DNA of 64,000 nucleotides from Chaetoceros tenuissimus (taxonomy: Eukaryota; Bacillariophyta; Thalassiosirophyceae; Chaetocerotales; Chaetocerotaceae). The stretch covers positions 2,501 through 66,500 of the forward strand of contig BLLK01000052.1 in the NCBI GenBank assembly GCA_021927905.1, given 5' to 3'. Below the pieces are notes generated by a model. It did no database searches and was not told the origin of the DNA. It worked only from the letters and a program-made list of their open reading frames with translations. Shown here piece after piece: positions 1 through 11,349 of the stretch; position 1 is the first letter of the stretch; the number at the start of each line of letters is the position of its first letter. The translations under genes and the position numbers were made by a program.

Positions 1-3000
1 AGAAGAGGATAATGTAGAAGAAGATAAGACTGCTGTTGAGAACCCGACCAATAATGAGAACCAGACTGATAATGAGAATCAGACCGATAATGAGAAGAAG
101 AATCCAGAACTTATTGATTTGTCTGTTTTATCAAGTAGTGAAGATGAATCAGATAGGGTAAGCTAAAAAGAGCAGTTTCTATTATGTTCATCTTATTAAG
201 TTGGAACAAACTAATTATTATTTCTTCCGGTCAGGGTTCTGATGTAATTATCGGTTACTGTACAAGTGTTCCCAATCAAGTAGTCAAGACTTCTCTCTTT
301 GATAGACTTTTCACCAAGAATGAGCAGCAACTGCATATTATTCCAGAAGATGGTAGTGAGGTCAAAAGTCTTCTTACTGATCATGCACCAAGAGACCAAG
401 ATTCTGACTCTGATTATTCCATGTCTAGTAATGAAGATTCAGATGAGTCAGTTCAGAAAAATAATGAACACCGAAGTGGTAACACACAAAGCAATGTTCC
501 CGAAGCATTTGATACTAGCATGAGAGATGCAGATAGTATTGGTGATGGTTCTAATAATGATGCCAGTATCAATGATCCCGATGAAGAAGTCTTGTGTGTA
601 GGGCGACGTAGACTAAAAATGCAATTTGATATCCATGATCAGGTAGATGTTGATGGTGTCAAAATCAACTTAGAGTTTACATCCAAATCATATGAAGATG
701 CTAGAGAGAATTATTTCAATGATCCTAGTGTCGACACAGATGTAGAGGCTGAAAAATTGCAGTATTTGATTGCAAATCGAATGTTCTTCAATCTATTCAC
801 AATGAATTTCTTAAGTGTTTGTGGATCTGCCAGTGAGGTACAGCCATTGCAATCTTATACAACCATGGAAGACTTGAAAGATAAGTACAGTGTCAAACGA
901 GGGAATCGGCCAGTGAATAAGCAAGTCCCTAGTTATGTTGTGGGAGAAGAGTTGGTTGTCTGTCAAGGAACAGTGGGTATATCAACTCATAATACATCAG
1001 TGGATACCCCAACAGGGTTATCATTAGAGGATCTGGAAGAGCATGCAGATACATTTGTTCCTAAACGATTTGTTAAATTCTTGAAGGTATATGGAAAACA
1101 TCCTCATGCAGAGTTGTATAATAAGTGTATGCAGCAGAGACGAATCCTTGGTCCAAATTGTTTGAAGAAAAGTAACCTTACCTTTCGCGATGTCATGGTT
1201 GCACTTCTTGCAGCAAGACCAAGGTTTGTTTCTTTGACTATGCTTTTTGGTACAAGATCATATATCTTTCAAAAATGTGGAGCATATGATGGACTCATGG
1301 ACTGGTTTGATGAAGTACCAGAAATTGACATGAAGAAGCGTCTTGTACGTATGGACTTGGCTTACACCATACCAAATAAGCCAAATTCAATTTATCAGTG
1401 TTCCTCTACCATTGACGGAATTGATTACACTGGGATTCGGACATACGAGGTTTTTCATAATCCTGTAAATGGTATTGGAAGATGCAATAAAATTTTCTAC
1501 AATGAAAAAACACCACAAAGACAGAGGACTGGAAATGTGACATTGGAATTCCCTAATTTCTATAAGAGGGGATCGGAAAGGGATATATCAAAATTTAAGG
1601 TGTATCTCACAAGAGCTCATTTGGTAAAACAATATTCTCATTACAGTGGTCAATACAATTTGAGAGAACAATTGAAAAATCTTACAGTACGTCAAGCTCA
1701 GGTTATGATATCAACCCTTGAAAAGTGCTTTCTTGAACAAATGGAGTACCTGCGTGAACATGGTGACGACATACGTATGGAAGCTACCATTGTTTCTGTA
1801 TATCCACATGCCGATGATGCAGATGTAAGGAATATTCAACTCAAGGATCGGCATAAATTTAGAACCATTACAGATTGGGAAGAAGCGTGGCTTGAAAATT
1901 TAGAATGGGCTGTGTCTTCCTTTAATCAACAATTATTCAATGTTGTGATAGAATATGTTGGTTCGCCAGATGATTATGTTGTTGGATTTTACCATGCATT
2001 ACAACTAATGAGGATTGAATTGAAAAAAAGAAGCATCACAAAGTTATCAGACTTGGAACCAAAGAATACAATTCTTTATTACTTGGCATATCTCATGTCT
2101 GTATTGAGAGGATATGCTGGAGTTGCAGGAACGAGGCATGGACAAGCCTATAGAGAATTTATTATTGATCCGCCCTATGGAACCTATTACGACCCTAGTG
2201 GGATCACATACCTATTACATCAGGAAGCTATGGATCTTGCCAGTGAGCCAGGTATTCTCATTGACCCAATATTTCATGTCCCCACTGAACTAGGTGAAAC
2301 ATTATTGATGCATAAAATTGCCTATGAGTTAATCTTGTCATACAATGAGGAAACACGTGTAGGATACGAAGAACTAGTAGCCACCTACAGTGATAGAACA
2401 AGAAGTGAGCAAGAACGGTCAAGGGCACATCAAATGATGACTGTACGTTTGAAGGAAGTGTTAGAAACCCGACAATACCTTTTGTTGCGAGCAATGAATA
2501 CTAGTGTGTATGTTCCAGATCAAAGGCGACATGAACTTACCAAGTACTATGAGGGAATGAGACATGTCCTTGAAGCTTCACCTCAATTGAATTATATGGA
2601 TTATCCTAACCAAATCCTTGATGGATCAATTTTATTAATGTACAAGACTATCCCACGTACAGGAGATGCAAGTACAGAGAGAGGATTTAGGAATATGATA
2701 ATTTCTATGACTGGTGTACCTCAAGATATTACCAGTCAAGATGATAGAGATTATTTAGAAGAAGAATGTGAAAATTTGCAATATCTCTTTACCAAAGTTG
2801 TTCAAATTATTGCTGGAGATGAACCACTTCCAGTTGATCCAAATGAAGAGATTGGAGATCTTACTGAGGCCATAATGGATGAAAATAATGCTATTAGTCA
2901 AGATGGAGGGATCACAATTGAAGTGCGTCAAGCTAGGATTGCTATCTTTCAGCAAGCATCAAGTGTCAAGTACACAGAAACATGGTGTGCAAGTATTGTG

Positions 3001-3579
3001 TATGCAATTTTGGAAGTAAGAAAGATATTTGAAAAGATTCGTAGAGAAGGTGGTAGACGTAATGCAGGTTTGCAATATGTACGAGAGAGAGATGTGACAG
3101 AGGACAGTCCGATGCTAGATATGAGTGAAGAAATTGCAAATTCATTGACACATTTGTTTTCATTCTTGAGTAACAAGAATAAGATGCTTTCTCTATCAAG
3201 AATGTTGAATATTCATTGCTCTGATTTGAATAGGACAAAGAAGAAGACAGCTATTGATGTGTTGAATCGAATCTTGAATTGTTATGCAGCAAAATATCAT
3301 GACATCTTTGTAGAGGGAGATGTGGCTTTGTATCGCTTGCAAGAAGAAGTTGTTGATGAAGCAGCAGATGAATTTATCAATGAAGGGTTTGGTGTAGATG
3401 GTGATCAATCTCGAGATCAATTGCCAGTTGAGTCACAAGAGTATTTGGATCAGCATGATATGGAAAGAGATCGCCGTTCAGCAATGACTACTAGAAATAC
3501 AACTAGAATCTGGACAGAACGCGAAGAAGTGCAAGAGGATAATATTTTGCAACAAGAGTATTTGAATAGAAGGGATTAA
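1..3579 (+). CDS. Large unrecognised subtelomeric protein, copy 1 (5' partial)
   Basis: Two exons are visible, before 1 to 157 and 235 to 3579. The 77-bp intron 158-234 is GT-AG and phase 0 (donor GTAAGC, acceptor GGTCAG). Splicing joins an acidic exon 1 to a 1,114-codon exon 2. The ATG at 184 lies inside the intron, so I do not take it as the start. I recognise no family for exon 2: I see no reverse transcriptase YxDD box, helicase Walker motifs or clear recombinase signature. It is a mixed helical protein with an acidic Ser-rich N-terminal part and an acidic, Arg-rich C-terminus. Exon 1 encodes the end of a SUMO-interaction-like segment (see copy 2). Residue 113 counted from ATG 184 is Met here and Val in copy 2; otherwise the two exon-2 products are the same. 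Confidence 0.8.
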
Positions 3580-3911
3580 TACTACTTTGGTGAAAAGTTT
3601 ATAATTTTTGAGTAAACATAATATAGTATGGAATAAGAGCATAGTCAAAATCATGGTTTCAAAAGCTACTTTTCATAGCAATAAATGTATATCATAAAGA
3701 CAGTGAGGTGTGTCAACATAGTTTTTCAGTATGCTCAATGATATTCTTCAAAAAAATCCCCACTAAAAACAGTTTATGAAAACCTCAATTTTTACAAAAG
3801 ACTTAGAGATTTTCAGAATAATGTGAAAAAATACAAGTCATGGGAAAAACTGAAAAATATTTGATGAATGCCAATTTCAATAGCAGAAATGAATTTGTCA
3901 TGAAATTTAGA

Positions 3912-4027
3912 GTGGAATGGATAACCAACACTTATGGTATCACTTCTTGGAAAGAGGTGAAATTACAGATTATACCATTGTCATATGGTGCGAAATGAAA
4001 GTAGGGGTTCGATTCCCAACCATCCAC
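3912..4027 (+). other. tRNA-like relic with a B-box
   Basis: GGTTCGATTCC at 4006-4016 matches the RNA polymerase III B-box / tRNA T-loop. It is followed by CCATCCA, which could pair with the TGGAATGG about 100 bp upstream. A weak A-box-like TGGTATC lies between. The T-stem pairs over only three base pairs and the spacing is too long for an ordinary tRNA. I call it a possible decayed tRNA or SINE-like piece, not a functional tRNA. The same stretch occurs in copy 2 at 9150-9265. Confidence 0.2.
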
Positions 4028-4136
4028 AGTACTGTAAGTACGTACAGGAGACATAAAATGATGGTTTGGAGTTAAACAAAGAGATGTCCTATACAACAAA
4101 AGATGAAATTGTATGGTATGACCTCATAGAGGATCC

Positions 4137-4723
4137 TTGAGCTGTAGCTTGACTGACTTTCATTGTCTGGTCAAGAATACTAGAGAAATTCATACAATTG
4201 TCCCCCTGATTCTATGTAGTGTACTAAACTATGTACGTACAAGCCCAGTATGAGTGCTGTGTCCTACCAGTTGGAGTGTCATTGGGTATTTTGGACCTGT
4301 AGGGTACATGTAAGCTGTATCATGCCTAACATTCATTGTCAGGTCAAGAATACAAGAGAAAATCATACAATAGTCCCCCCATTCAGTATAATATGCTAAA
4401 CTATGTACATACAAGCCCAGTATGAGTGCCGTATCCTACCAGTTGGAGTGTCATTGGGTATTTTGGACCTGTAGGGTTCATATGAGCTGTATCATGCCTA
4501 ACTTTCATTGTCTGGTCAAGAATACAAGTGAAAATCATACAAAGGTCCCCCGATTCCATATAATATGTTAAACTATGTACGTACAAGCCCAGTATGAGTG
4601 CAGTATCCTACCAGTTGGAGTGTCATTGGGTATTTTGGACCTATAGGGTGCATATGAGCTGTGTCATGCCTAACATTCATTGTCTGGTCAAGAATACAAG
4701 AGAAAATCATACAATAGTCCCCC
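4137..4723. repeat. 172-bp tandem repeats, copy 1
   Basis: About 3.4 units of a 172-bp repeat; the word AAGCCCAGTATGAG recurs at 4241, 4413 and 4585. Units differ by scattered substitutions, so they are older than the 5.2-kb duplication. Small antisense reading frames in them repeat with the DNA and I do not call them genes. The flank 3580-4136 and 4724-4960 shows no gene. Confidence 0.9.
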
Positions 4724-4954
4724 AAACAGTAGAAAATGATCATGTTTTCATATCATACTGTCAATAAGAGTAATTTAGCCTAAATCAGAAATAGCCAATG
4801 ACTGTCTATGATGATATCTTTGCGGGCCTATAGCATTGGATGTGGATGGGGCCTCTAAAAACTAAAGATGGGCCCCTATTCAGCAGAAAATTCTCTATCT
4901 AGGCCATGTTTCAGATTGTTCATAGCTCAAAAATGATTTTGCAAATAGCCATGG

Positions 4955-7900
4955 ATGAGAATACTAACCCTAACCCTAACCCTAACCCTAACCCTAACCC
5001 TAACCCTAACCCTAACTGGATTGTTTAATGATCCAGAGAAAGAGGAGATAGCAAAGAAGAAGGATGTAGAAGCAACCTCCGATGACATGACTGAAGCTGT
5101 GAGACAAGTGTCTGTGAACAAACCAATTCTGAAATCGAACAAGAAATTGGTTGCTGAATCAAAAGAATCTAATGAGAAGAATGATTCAGATTTGAAAGCA
5201 AACGACAATATTATCGATTTGATTTCTAGTTCTTCTGAAGAAGAGGATAATGTAGAAGAAGATAAGACTGCTGTTGAGAACCCGACCAATAATGAGAACC
5301 AGACTGATAATGAGAATCAGACCGATAATGAGAAGAAGAATCCAGAACTTATTGATTTGTCTGTTTTATCAAGTAGTGAAGATGAATCAGATAGGGTAAG
5401 CTAAAAAGAGCAGTTTCTATTATGTTCATCTTATTAAGTTGGAACAAACTAATTATTATTTCTTCCGGTCAGGGTTCTGATGTAATTATCGGTTACTGTA
5501 CAAGTGTTCCCAATCAAGTAGTCAAGACTTCTCTCTTTGATAGACTTTTCACCAAGAATGAGCAGCAACTGCATATTATTCCAGAAGATGGTAGTGAGGT
5601 CAAAAGTCTTCTTACTGATCATGCACCAAGAGACCAAGATTCTGACTCTGATTATTCCATGTCTAGTAATGAAGATTCAGATGAGTCAGTTCAGAAAAAT
5701 AATGAACACCGAAGTGGTAACACACAAAGCAATGTTCCCGAAGCATTTGATACTAGCGTGAGAGATGCAGATAGTATTGGTGATGGTTCTAATAATGATG
5801 CCAGTATCAATGATCCCGATGAAGAAGTCTTGTGTGTAGGGCGACGTAGACTAAAAATGCAATTTGATATCCATGATCAGGTAGATGTTGATGGTGTCAA
5901 AATCAACTTAGAGTTTACATCCAAATCATATGAAGATGCTAGAGAGAATTATTTCAATGATCCTAGTGTCGACACAGATGTAGAGGCTGAAAAATTGCAG
6001 TATTTGATTGCAAATCGAATGTTCTTCAATCTATTCACAATGAATTTCTTAAGTGTTTGTGGATCTGCCAGTGAGGTACAGCCATTGCAATCTTATACAA
6101 CCATGGAAGACTTGAAAGATAAGTACAGTGTCAAACGAGGGAATCGGCCAGTGAATAAGCAAGTCCCTAGTTATGTTGTGGGAGAAGAGTTGGTTGTCTG
6201 TCAAGGAACAGTGGGTATATCAACTCATAATACATCAGTGGATACCCCAACAGGGTTATCATTAGAGGATCTGGAAGAGCATGCAGATACATTTGTTCCT
6301 AAACGATTTGTTAAATTCTTGAAGGTATATGGAAAACATCCTCATGCAGAGTTGTATAATAAGTGTATGCAGCAGAGACGAATCCTTGGTCCAAATTGTT
6401 TGAAGAAAAGTAACCTTACCTTTCGCGATGTCATGGTTGCACTTCTTGCAGCAAGACCAAGGTTTGTTTCTTTGACTATGCTTTTTGGTACAAGATCATA
6501 TATCTTTCAAAAATGTGGAGCATATGATGGACTCATGGACTGGTTTGATGAAGTACCAGAAATTGACATGAAGAAGCGTCTTGTACGTATGGACTTGGCT
6601 TACACCATACCAAATAAGCCAAATTCAATTTATCAGTGTTCCTCTACCATTGACGGAATTGATTACACTGGGATTCGGACATACGAGGTTTTTCATAATC
6701 CTGTAAATGGTATTGGAAGATGCAATAAAATTTTCTACAATGAAAAAACACCACAAAGACAGAGGACTGGAAATGTGACATTGGAATTCCCTAATTTCTA
6801 TAAGAGGGGATCGGAAAGGGATATATCAAAATTTAAGGTGTATCTCACAAGAGCTCATTTGGTAAAACAATATTCTCATTACAGTGGTCAATACAATTTG
6901 AGAGAACAATTGAAAAATCTTACAGTACGTCAAGCTCAGGTTATGATATCAACCCTTGAAAAGTGCTTTCTTGAACAAATGGAGTACCTGCGTGAACATG
7001 GTGACGACATACGTATGGAAGCTACCATTGTTTCTGTATATCCACATGCCGATGATGCAGATGTAAGGAATATTCAACTCAAGGATCGGCATAAATTTAG
7101 AACCATTACAGATTGGGAAGAAGCGTGGCTTGAAAATTTAGAATGGGCTGTGTCTTCCTTTAATCAACAATTATTCAATGTTGTGATAGAATATGTTGGT
7201 TCGCCAGATGATTATGTTGTTGGATTTTACCATGCATTACAACTAATGAGGATTGAATTGAAAAAAAGAAGCATCACAAAGTTATCAGACTTGGAACCAA
7301 AGAATACAATTCTTTATTACTTGGCATATCTCATGTCTGTATTGAGAGGATATGCTGGAGTTGCAGGAACGAGGCATGGACAAGCCTATAGAGAATTTAT
7401 TATTGATCCGCCCTATGGAACCTATTACGACCCTAGTGGGATCACATACCTATTACATCAGGAAGCTATGGATCTTGCCAGTGAGCCAGGTATTCTCATT
7501 GACCCAATATTTCATGTCCCCACTGAACTAGGTGAAACATTATTGATGCATAAAATTGCCTATGAGTTAATCTTGTCATACAATGAGGAAACACGTGTAG
7601 GATACGAAGAACTAGTAGCCACCTACAGTGATAGAACAAGAAGTGAGCAAGAACGGTCAAGGGCACATCAAATGATGACTGTACGTTTGAAGGAAGTGTT
7701 AGAAACCCGACAATACCTTTTGTTGCGAGCAATGAATACTAGTGTGTATGTTCCAGATCAAAGGCGACATGAACTTACCAAGTACTATGAGGGAATGAGA
7801 CATGTCCTTGAAGCTTCACCTCAATTGAATTATATGGATTATCCTAACCAAATCCTTGATGGATCAATTTTATTAATGTACAAGACTATCCCACGTACAG

Positions 7901-8817
7901 GAGATGCAAGTACAGAGAGAGGATTTAGGAATATGATAATTTCTATGACTGGTGTACCTCAAGATATTACCAGTCAAGATGATAGAGATTATTTAGAAGA
8001 AGAATGTGAAAATTTGCAATATCTCTTTACCAAAGTTGTTCAAATTATTGCTGGAGATGAACCACTTCCAGTTGATCCAAATGAAGAGATTGGAGATCTT
8101 ACTGAGGCCATAATGGATGAAAATAATGCTATTAGTCAAGATGGAGGGATCACAATTGAAGTGCGTCAAGCTAGGATTGCTATCTTTCAGCAAGCATCAA
8201 GTGTCAAGTACACAGAAACATGGTGTGCAAGTATTGTGTATGCAATTTTGGAAGTAAGAAAGATATTTGAAAAGATTCGTAGAGAAGGTGGTAGACGTAA
8301 TGCAGGTTTGCAATATGTACGAGAGAGAGATGTGACAGAGGACAGTCCGATGCTAGATATGAGTGAAGAAATTGCAAATTCATTGACACATTTGTTTTCA
8401 TTCTTGAGTAACAAGAATAAGATGCTTTCTCTATCAAGAATGTTGAATATTCATTGCTCTGATTTGAATAGGACAAAGAAGAAGACAGCTATTGATGTGT
8501 TGAATCGAATCTTGAATTGTTATGCAGCAAAATATCATGACATCTTTGTAGAGGGAGATGTGGCTTTGTATCGCTTGCAAGAAGAAGTTGTTGATGAAGC
8601 AGCAGATGAATTTATCAATGAAGGGTTTGGTGTAGATGGTGATCAATCTCGAGATCAATTGCCAGTTGAGTCACAAGAGTATTTGGATCAGCATGATATG
8701 GAAAGAGATCGCCGTTCAGCAATGACTACTAGAAATACAACTAGAATCTGGACAGAACGCGAAGAAGTGCAAGAGGATAATATTTTGCAACAAGAGTATT
8801 TGAATAGAAGGGATTAA
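4955..8817 (+). CDS. Large unrecognised subtelomeric protein with tandem SIM-like motifs, copy 2
   Basis: Exons 4955-5395 and 5473-8817, with GT-AG phase-0 intron 5396-5472. The frame is open from ATG 4955, which lies before the telomeric tract, so the tract would be read as nine Leu-Thr pairs (1,261 aa). A more conventional start is ATG 5087 (1,217 aa). Exon 1 encodes IIDLISSSSEEED and, after an Asn/Gln/Glu repeat, ELIDLSVLSSSEDESD. Both fit the phosphorylation-dependent SUMO-interacting motif: hydrophobic core, Asp-Leu, Ser run, acidic tail. The rest has no family I recognise. The analogy with yeast Y' elements (a gene in tandem units separated by telomeric repeats) rests on layout only; no helicase is visible. 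Near-identity with copy 1 over about 1,100 codons shows an intact frame but does not prove selection. Confidence 0.75.
4964..5016 (+). repeat. Interstitial telomeric tract (CTAACC)n, 53 bp
   Basis: Eight perfect CTAACC units plus five bases, joining two copies of the subtelomeric unit. The motif is the complement of TTAGGG, the telomere repeat of many algae. Its orientation is that of a left telomere. Confidence 0.97.
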
Positions 8818-10201
8818 TACTACTTTGGTGAAAAGTTTATAATTTTTGAGTAAACATAATATAGTATGGAATAAGAGCATAGTCAAAATCATGGTTTCAA
8901 AAGCTACTTTTCATAGCAATAAATGTATATCATAAAGACAGTGAGGTGTGTCAACATAGTTTTTCAGTATGCTCAATGATATTCTTCAAAAAAATCCCCA
9001 CTAAAAACAGTTTATGAAAACCTCAATTTTTACAAAAGACTTAGAGATTTTCAGAATAATGTGAAAAAATACAAGTCATGGGAAAAACTGAAAAATATTT
9101 GATGAATGCCAATTTCAATAGCAGAAATGAATTTGTCATGAAATTTAGAGTGGAATGGATAACCAACACTTATGGTATCACTTCTTGGAAAGAGGTGAAA
9201 TTACAGATTATACCATTGTCATATGGCCCGAAATGAAAGTAGGGGTTCGATTCCCAACCATCCACAGTACTGTAAGTACGTACAGGAGACATAAAATGAT
9301 GGTTTGGAGTTAAACAAAGAGATGTCCTATACAACAAAAGATGAAATTGTATGGTATGACCTCATAGAGGATCCTTGAGCTGTAGCTTGACTGACTTTCA
9401 TTGTCTGGTCAAGAATACTAGAGAAATTCATACAATTGTCCCCCTGATTCTATGTAGTGTACTAAACTATGTACGTACAAGCCCAGTATGAGTGCTGTGT
9501 CCTACCAGTTGGAGTGTCATTGGGTATTTTGGACCTGTAGGGTACATGTAAGCTGTATCATGCCTAACATTCATTGTCAGGTCAAGAATACAAGAGAAAA
9601 TCATACAATAGTCCCCCCATTCAGTATAATATGCTAAACTATGTACATACAAGCCCAGTATGAGTGCCGTATCCTACCAGTTGGAGTGTCATTGGGTATT
9701 TTGGACCTGTAGGGTTCATATGAGCTGTATCATGCCTAACTTTCATTGTCTGGTCAAGAATACAAGTGAAAATCATACAAAGGTCCCCCGATTCCATATA
9801 ATATGTTAAACTATGTACGTACAAGCCCAGTATGAGTGCAGTATCCTACCAGTTGGAGTGTCATTGGGTATTTTGGACCTATAGGGTGCATATGAGCTGT
9901 GTCATGCCTAACATTCATTGTCTGGTCAAGAATACAAGAGAAAATCATACAATAGTCCCCCAAACAGTAGAAAATGATCATGTTTTCATATCATACTGTC
10001 AATAAGAGTAATTTAGCCTAAATCAGAAATAGCCAATGACTGTCTATGATGATATCTTTGCGGGCCTATAGCATTGGATGTGGATGGGGCCTCTAAAAAC
10101 TAAAGATGGGCCCCTATTCAGCAGAAAATTCTCTATCTAGGCCATGTTTCAGATTGTTCATAGCTCAAAAATGATTTTGCAAATAGCCATGGATGAGAAT
10201 A
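5017..10201 (+). repeat. Subtelomeric 5.2-kb tandem unit, copy 2 (complete)
   Basis: A complete unit of 5,185 bp between two telomeric tracts. It holds exon 1, intron and exon 2 of the large gene, a gene-free 3' flank (8818-9374), the tRNA-like relic, 172-bp repeats and a short spacer ending in ATGGATGAGAATA just before CCCTAA. The unit starts abruptly with TGGATTG after the telomeric tract. Confidence 0.95.
9375..9961. repeat. 172-bp tandem repeats, copy 2
   Basis: Same array as at 4137-4723, shifted by 5,238 bp, with the same unit-to-unit differences. This shows that the whole block was duplicated together with the gene. Confidence 0.9.
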
Positions 10202-10242
10202 CTAACCCTAACCCTAACCCTAACCCTAACCCTAACCCTAAC
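10202..10242 (+). repeat. Interstitial telomeric tract (CTAACC)n, 41 bp
   Basis: Six CTAACC units plus five bases. It is two units shorter than the tract at 4964-5016. It ends the 5.2-kb array and abuts a different satellite directly. Confidence 0.97.
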
Positions 10243-10243
10243 T

Positions 10244-11050
10244 GTTAGCTTACACTTACTCCACTCACCTGCTTCTCATTCAATCTCTGCTCTTCATCAT
10301 CCAATACCATCATAATCCAATCTAAAACATACACCACACAATCTTCCTTTCTCTCTCTGCTATCTCCATCCATCATCATCTATTCTATCATATTCTACCT
10401 CCCATAAACCAAAACCCTACCTCTCAAAATTTCACTCTTCTATCTTCCTCCTCACATTCACACTTCTTCTATCAACACTATGGTTAGCTTACACTTACTC
10501 CACTCACCTGCTTCTCATTCAATCTCTGCTCTTCATCATCCAATACCATCATAATCCAATCTAAAACATACACCACACAATCTTCCTTTCTCTCTCTGCT
10601 ATCTCCATCCATCATCATCTATTCTATTATATTCTACCACCCATAAACCAAAACCCTACCTCTCAAAATTTCACTCTTCTATCTTCCTCCTCACATTCAC
10701 ACTTCTTCTATCAACACTACGGTTAGCTTACACTTACTCCACTCACCTGCTTCTCATTCAATCTCTGCACTTCATCATCCAATACCATCATAATCCAATC
10801 TAAAACATACACCACACAATCTTCCTTTCTCTCTCTGCTATCTCCATCCATCATCATCTATTCTATCATATTCTACCTCCCATAAACCAAAACCCTACCT
10901 CTCATAATTTCTCTCTTCTATCTTCCTCCTCACATTCACACTTCTTCTATCAACACTACGGTTAGCTTACATTTACTCCACTCACCTGCTTCTCATTCAA
11001 TCTCTGCTCTTCATCATCCAAAACCATCATAATCCAATCTAAAACGTACA
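10244..11050. repeat. 239-bp pyrimidine-rich satellite
   Basis: Units start with GTTAGCTTACACTTACTCC at 10244, 10483, 10722 and 10961, an exact 239-bp period. The fourth unit breaks off near 11050 at CTGGGGAATTCC. The plus strand is almost free of G. No coding frame is supported. Confidence 0.95.
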
Positions 11051-11061
11051 CTGGGGAATTC

Positions 11062-11349
11062 CAACATATTTTCATATATTTAACCTCTACACAATCAACC
11101 ATCATATATCCAATTCACTTACTACCTCTCGGTTAGCTCAATCTTCAATTGCTTCTTCATCTCAACATCTCAACCCTACTCAAAATATCTTCATATCTCC
11201 ACTGCCCTTTCACCAACATCTCATCTCACTACCTCTACACAATCAACCATCCATCATATATCCAATTCACTTACTACCTCACGGTTAGCTCAATCTTCAA
11301 TTGCTTCTTCATCTCAACATCTCAACCCTACTCAAAATATCTTCATATT
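11062..11349. repeat. 152-bp pyrimidine-rich satellite
   Basis: Units start with GTTAGCTCAATCTTCAATTG at 11132 and 11284 (period 152 bp), with a partial unit before and after. The sequence is unrelated to the 239-bp satellite except for the shared GGTTAGCT at each unit start. Short open frames on the plus strand are composition artefacts. Confidence 0.9.

Larger units (their letters stand above)
1..4963 (+). repeat. Subtelomeric 5.2-kb tandem unit, copy 1 (5' end outside window)
   Basis: Every stretch compared here recurs 5,238 bp downstream. The repeated stretch covers a long gene, its 3' flank, a block of 172-bp repeats and a closing (CCCTAA)n tract. Copy 1 lacks about 222 bp of its left end because the window starts inside exon 1. 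Differences I saw between copies are one base at 520 versus 5758 and two at 3989-3990 versus 9227-9228. Such uniformity implies very recent duplication or ongoing homogenisation. The CCCTAA strand orientation is that of a left chromosome end, so the telomere should lie to the left. Confidence 0.95.

Noticed and set aside
184-234. ATG at 184 as the start of the large subtelomeric protein
   Set aside because: It lies within a well-formed GT-AG phase-0 intron that joins exon 1 to GGT at 235 in frame.
4229-4586. Two 61-aa minus-strand open frames with similar sequences in the 172-bp repeats (and again in copy 2)
   Set aside because: They overlap, follow the repeat period exactly and have no coding features; they are products of the tandem repeat.
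1-10201. Retrotransposon of telomere-inserting type (SART/TRAS or Penelope-like) as explanation for the units
   Set aside because: No reverse transcriptase or endonuclease motif was found in the large protein; the HADD in it lacks the flanking RT blocks.
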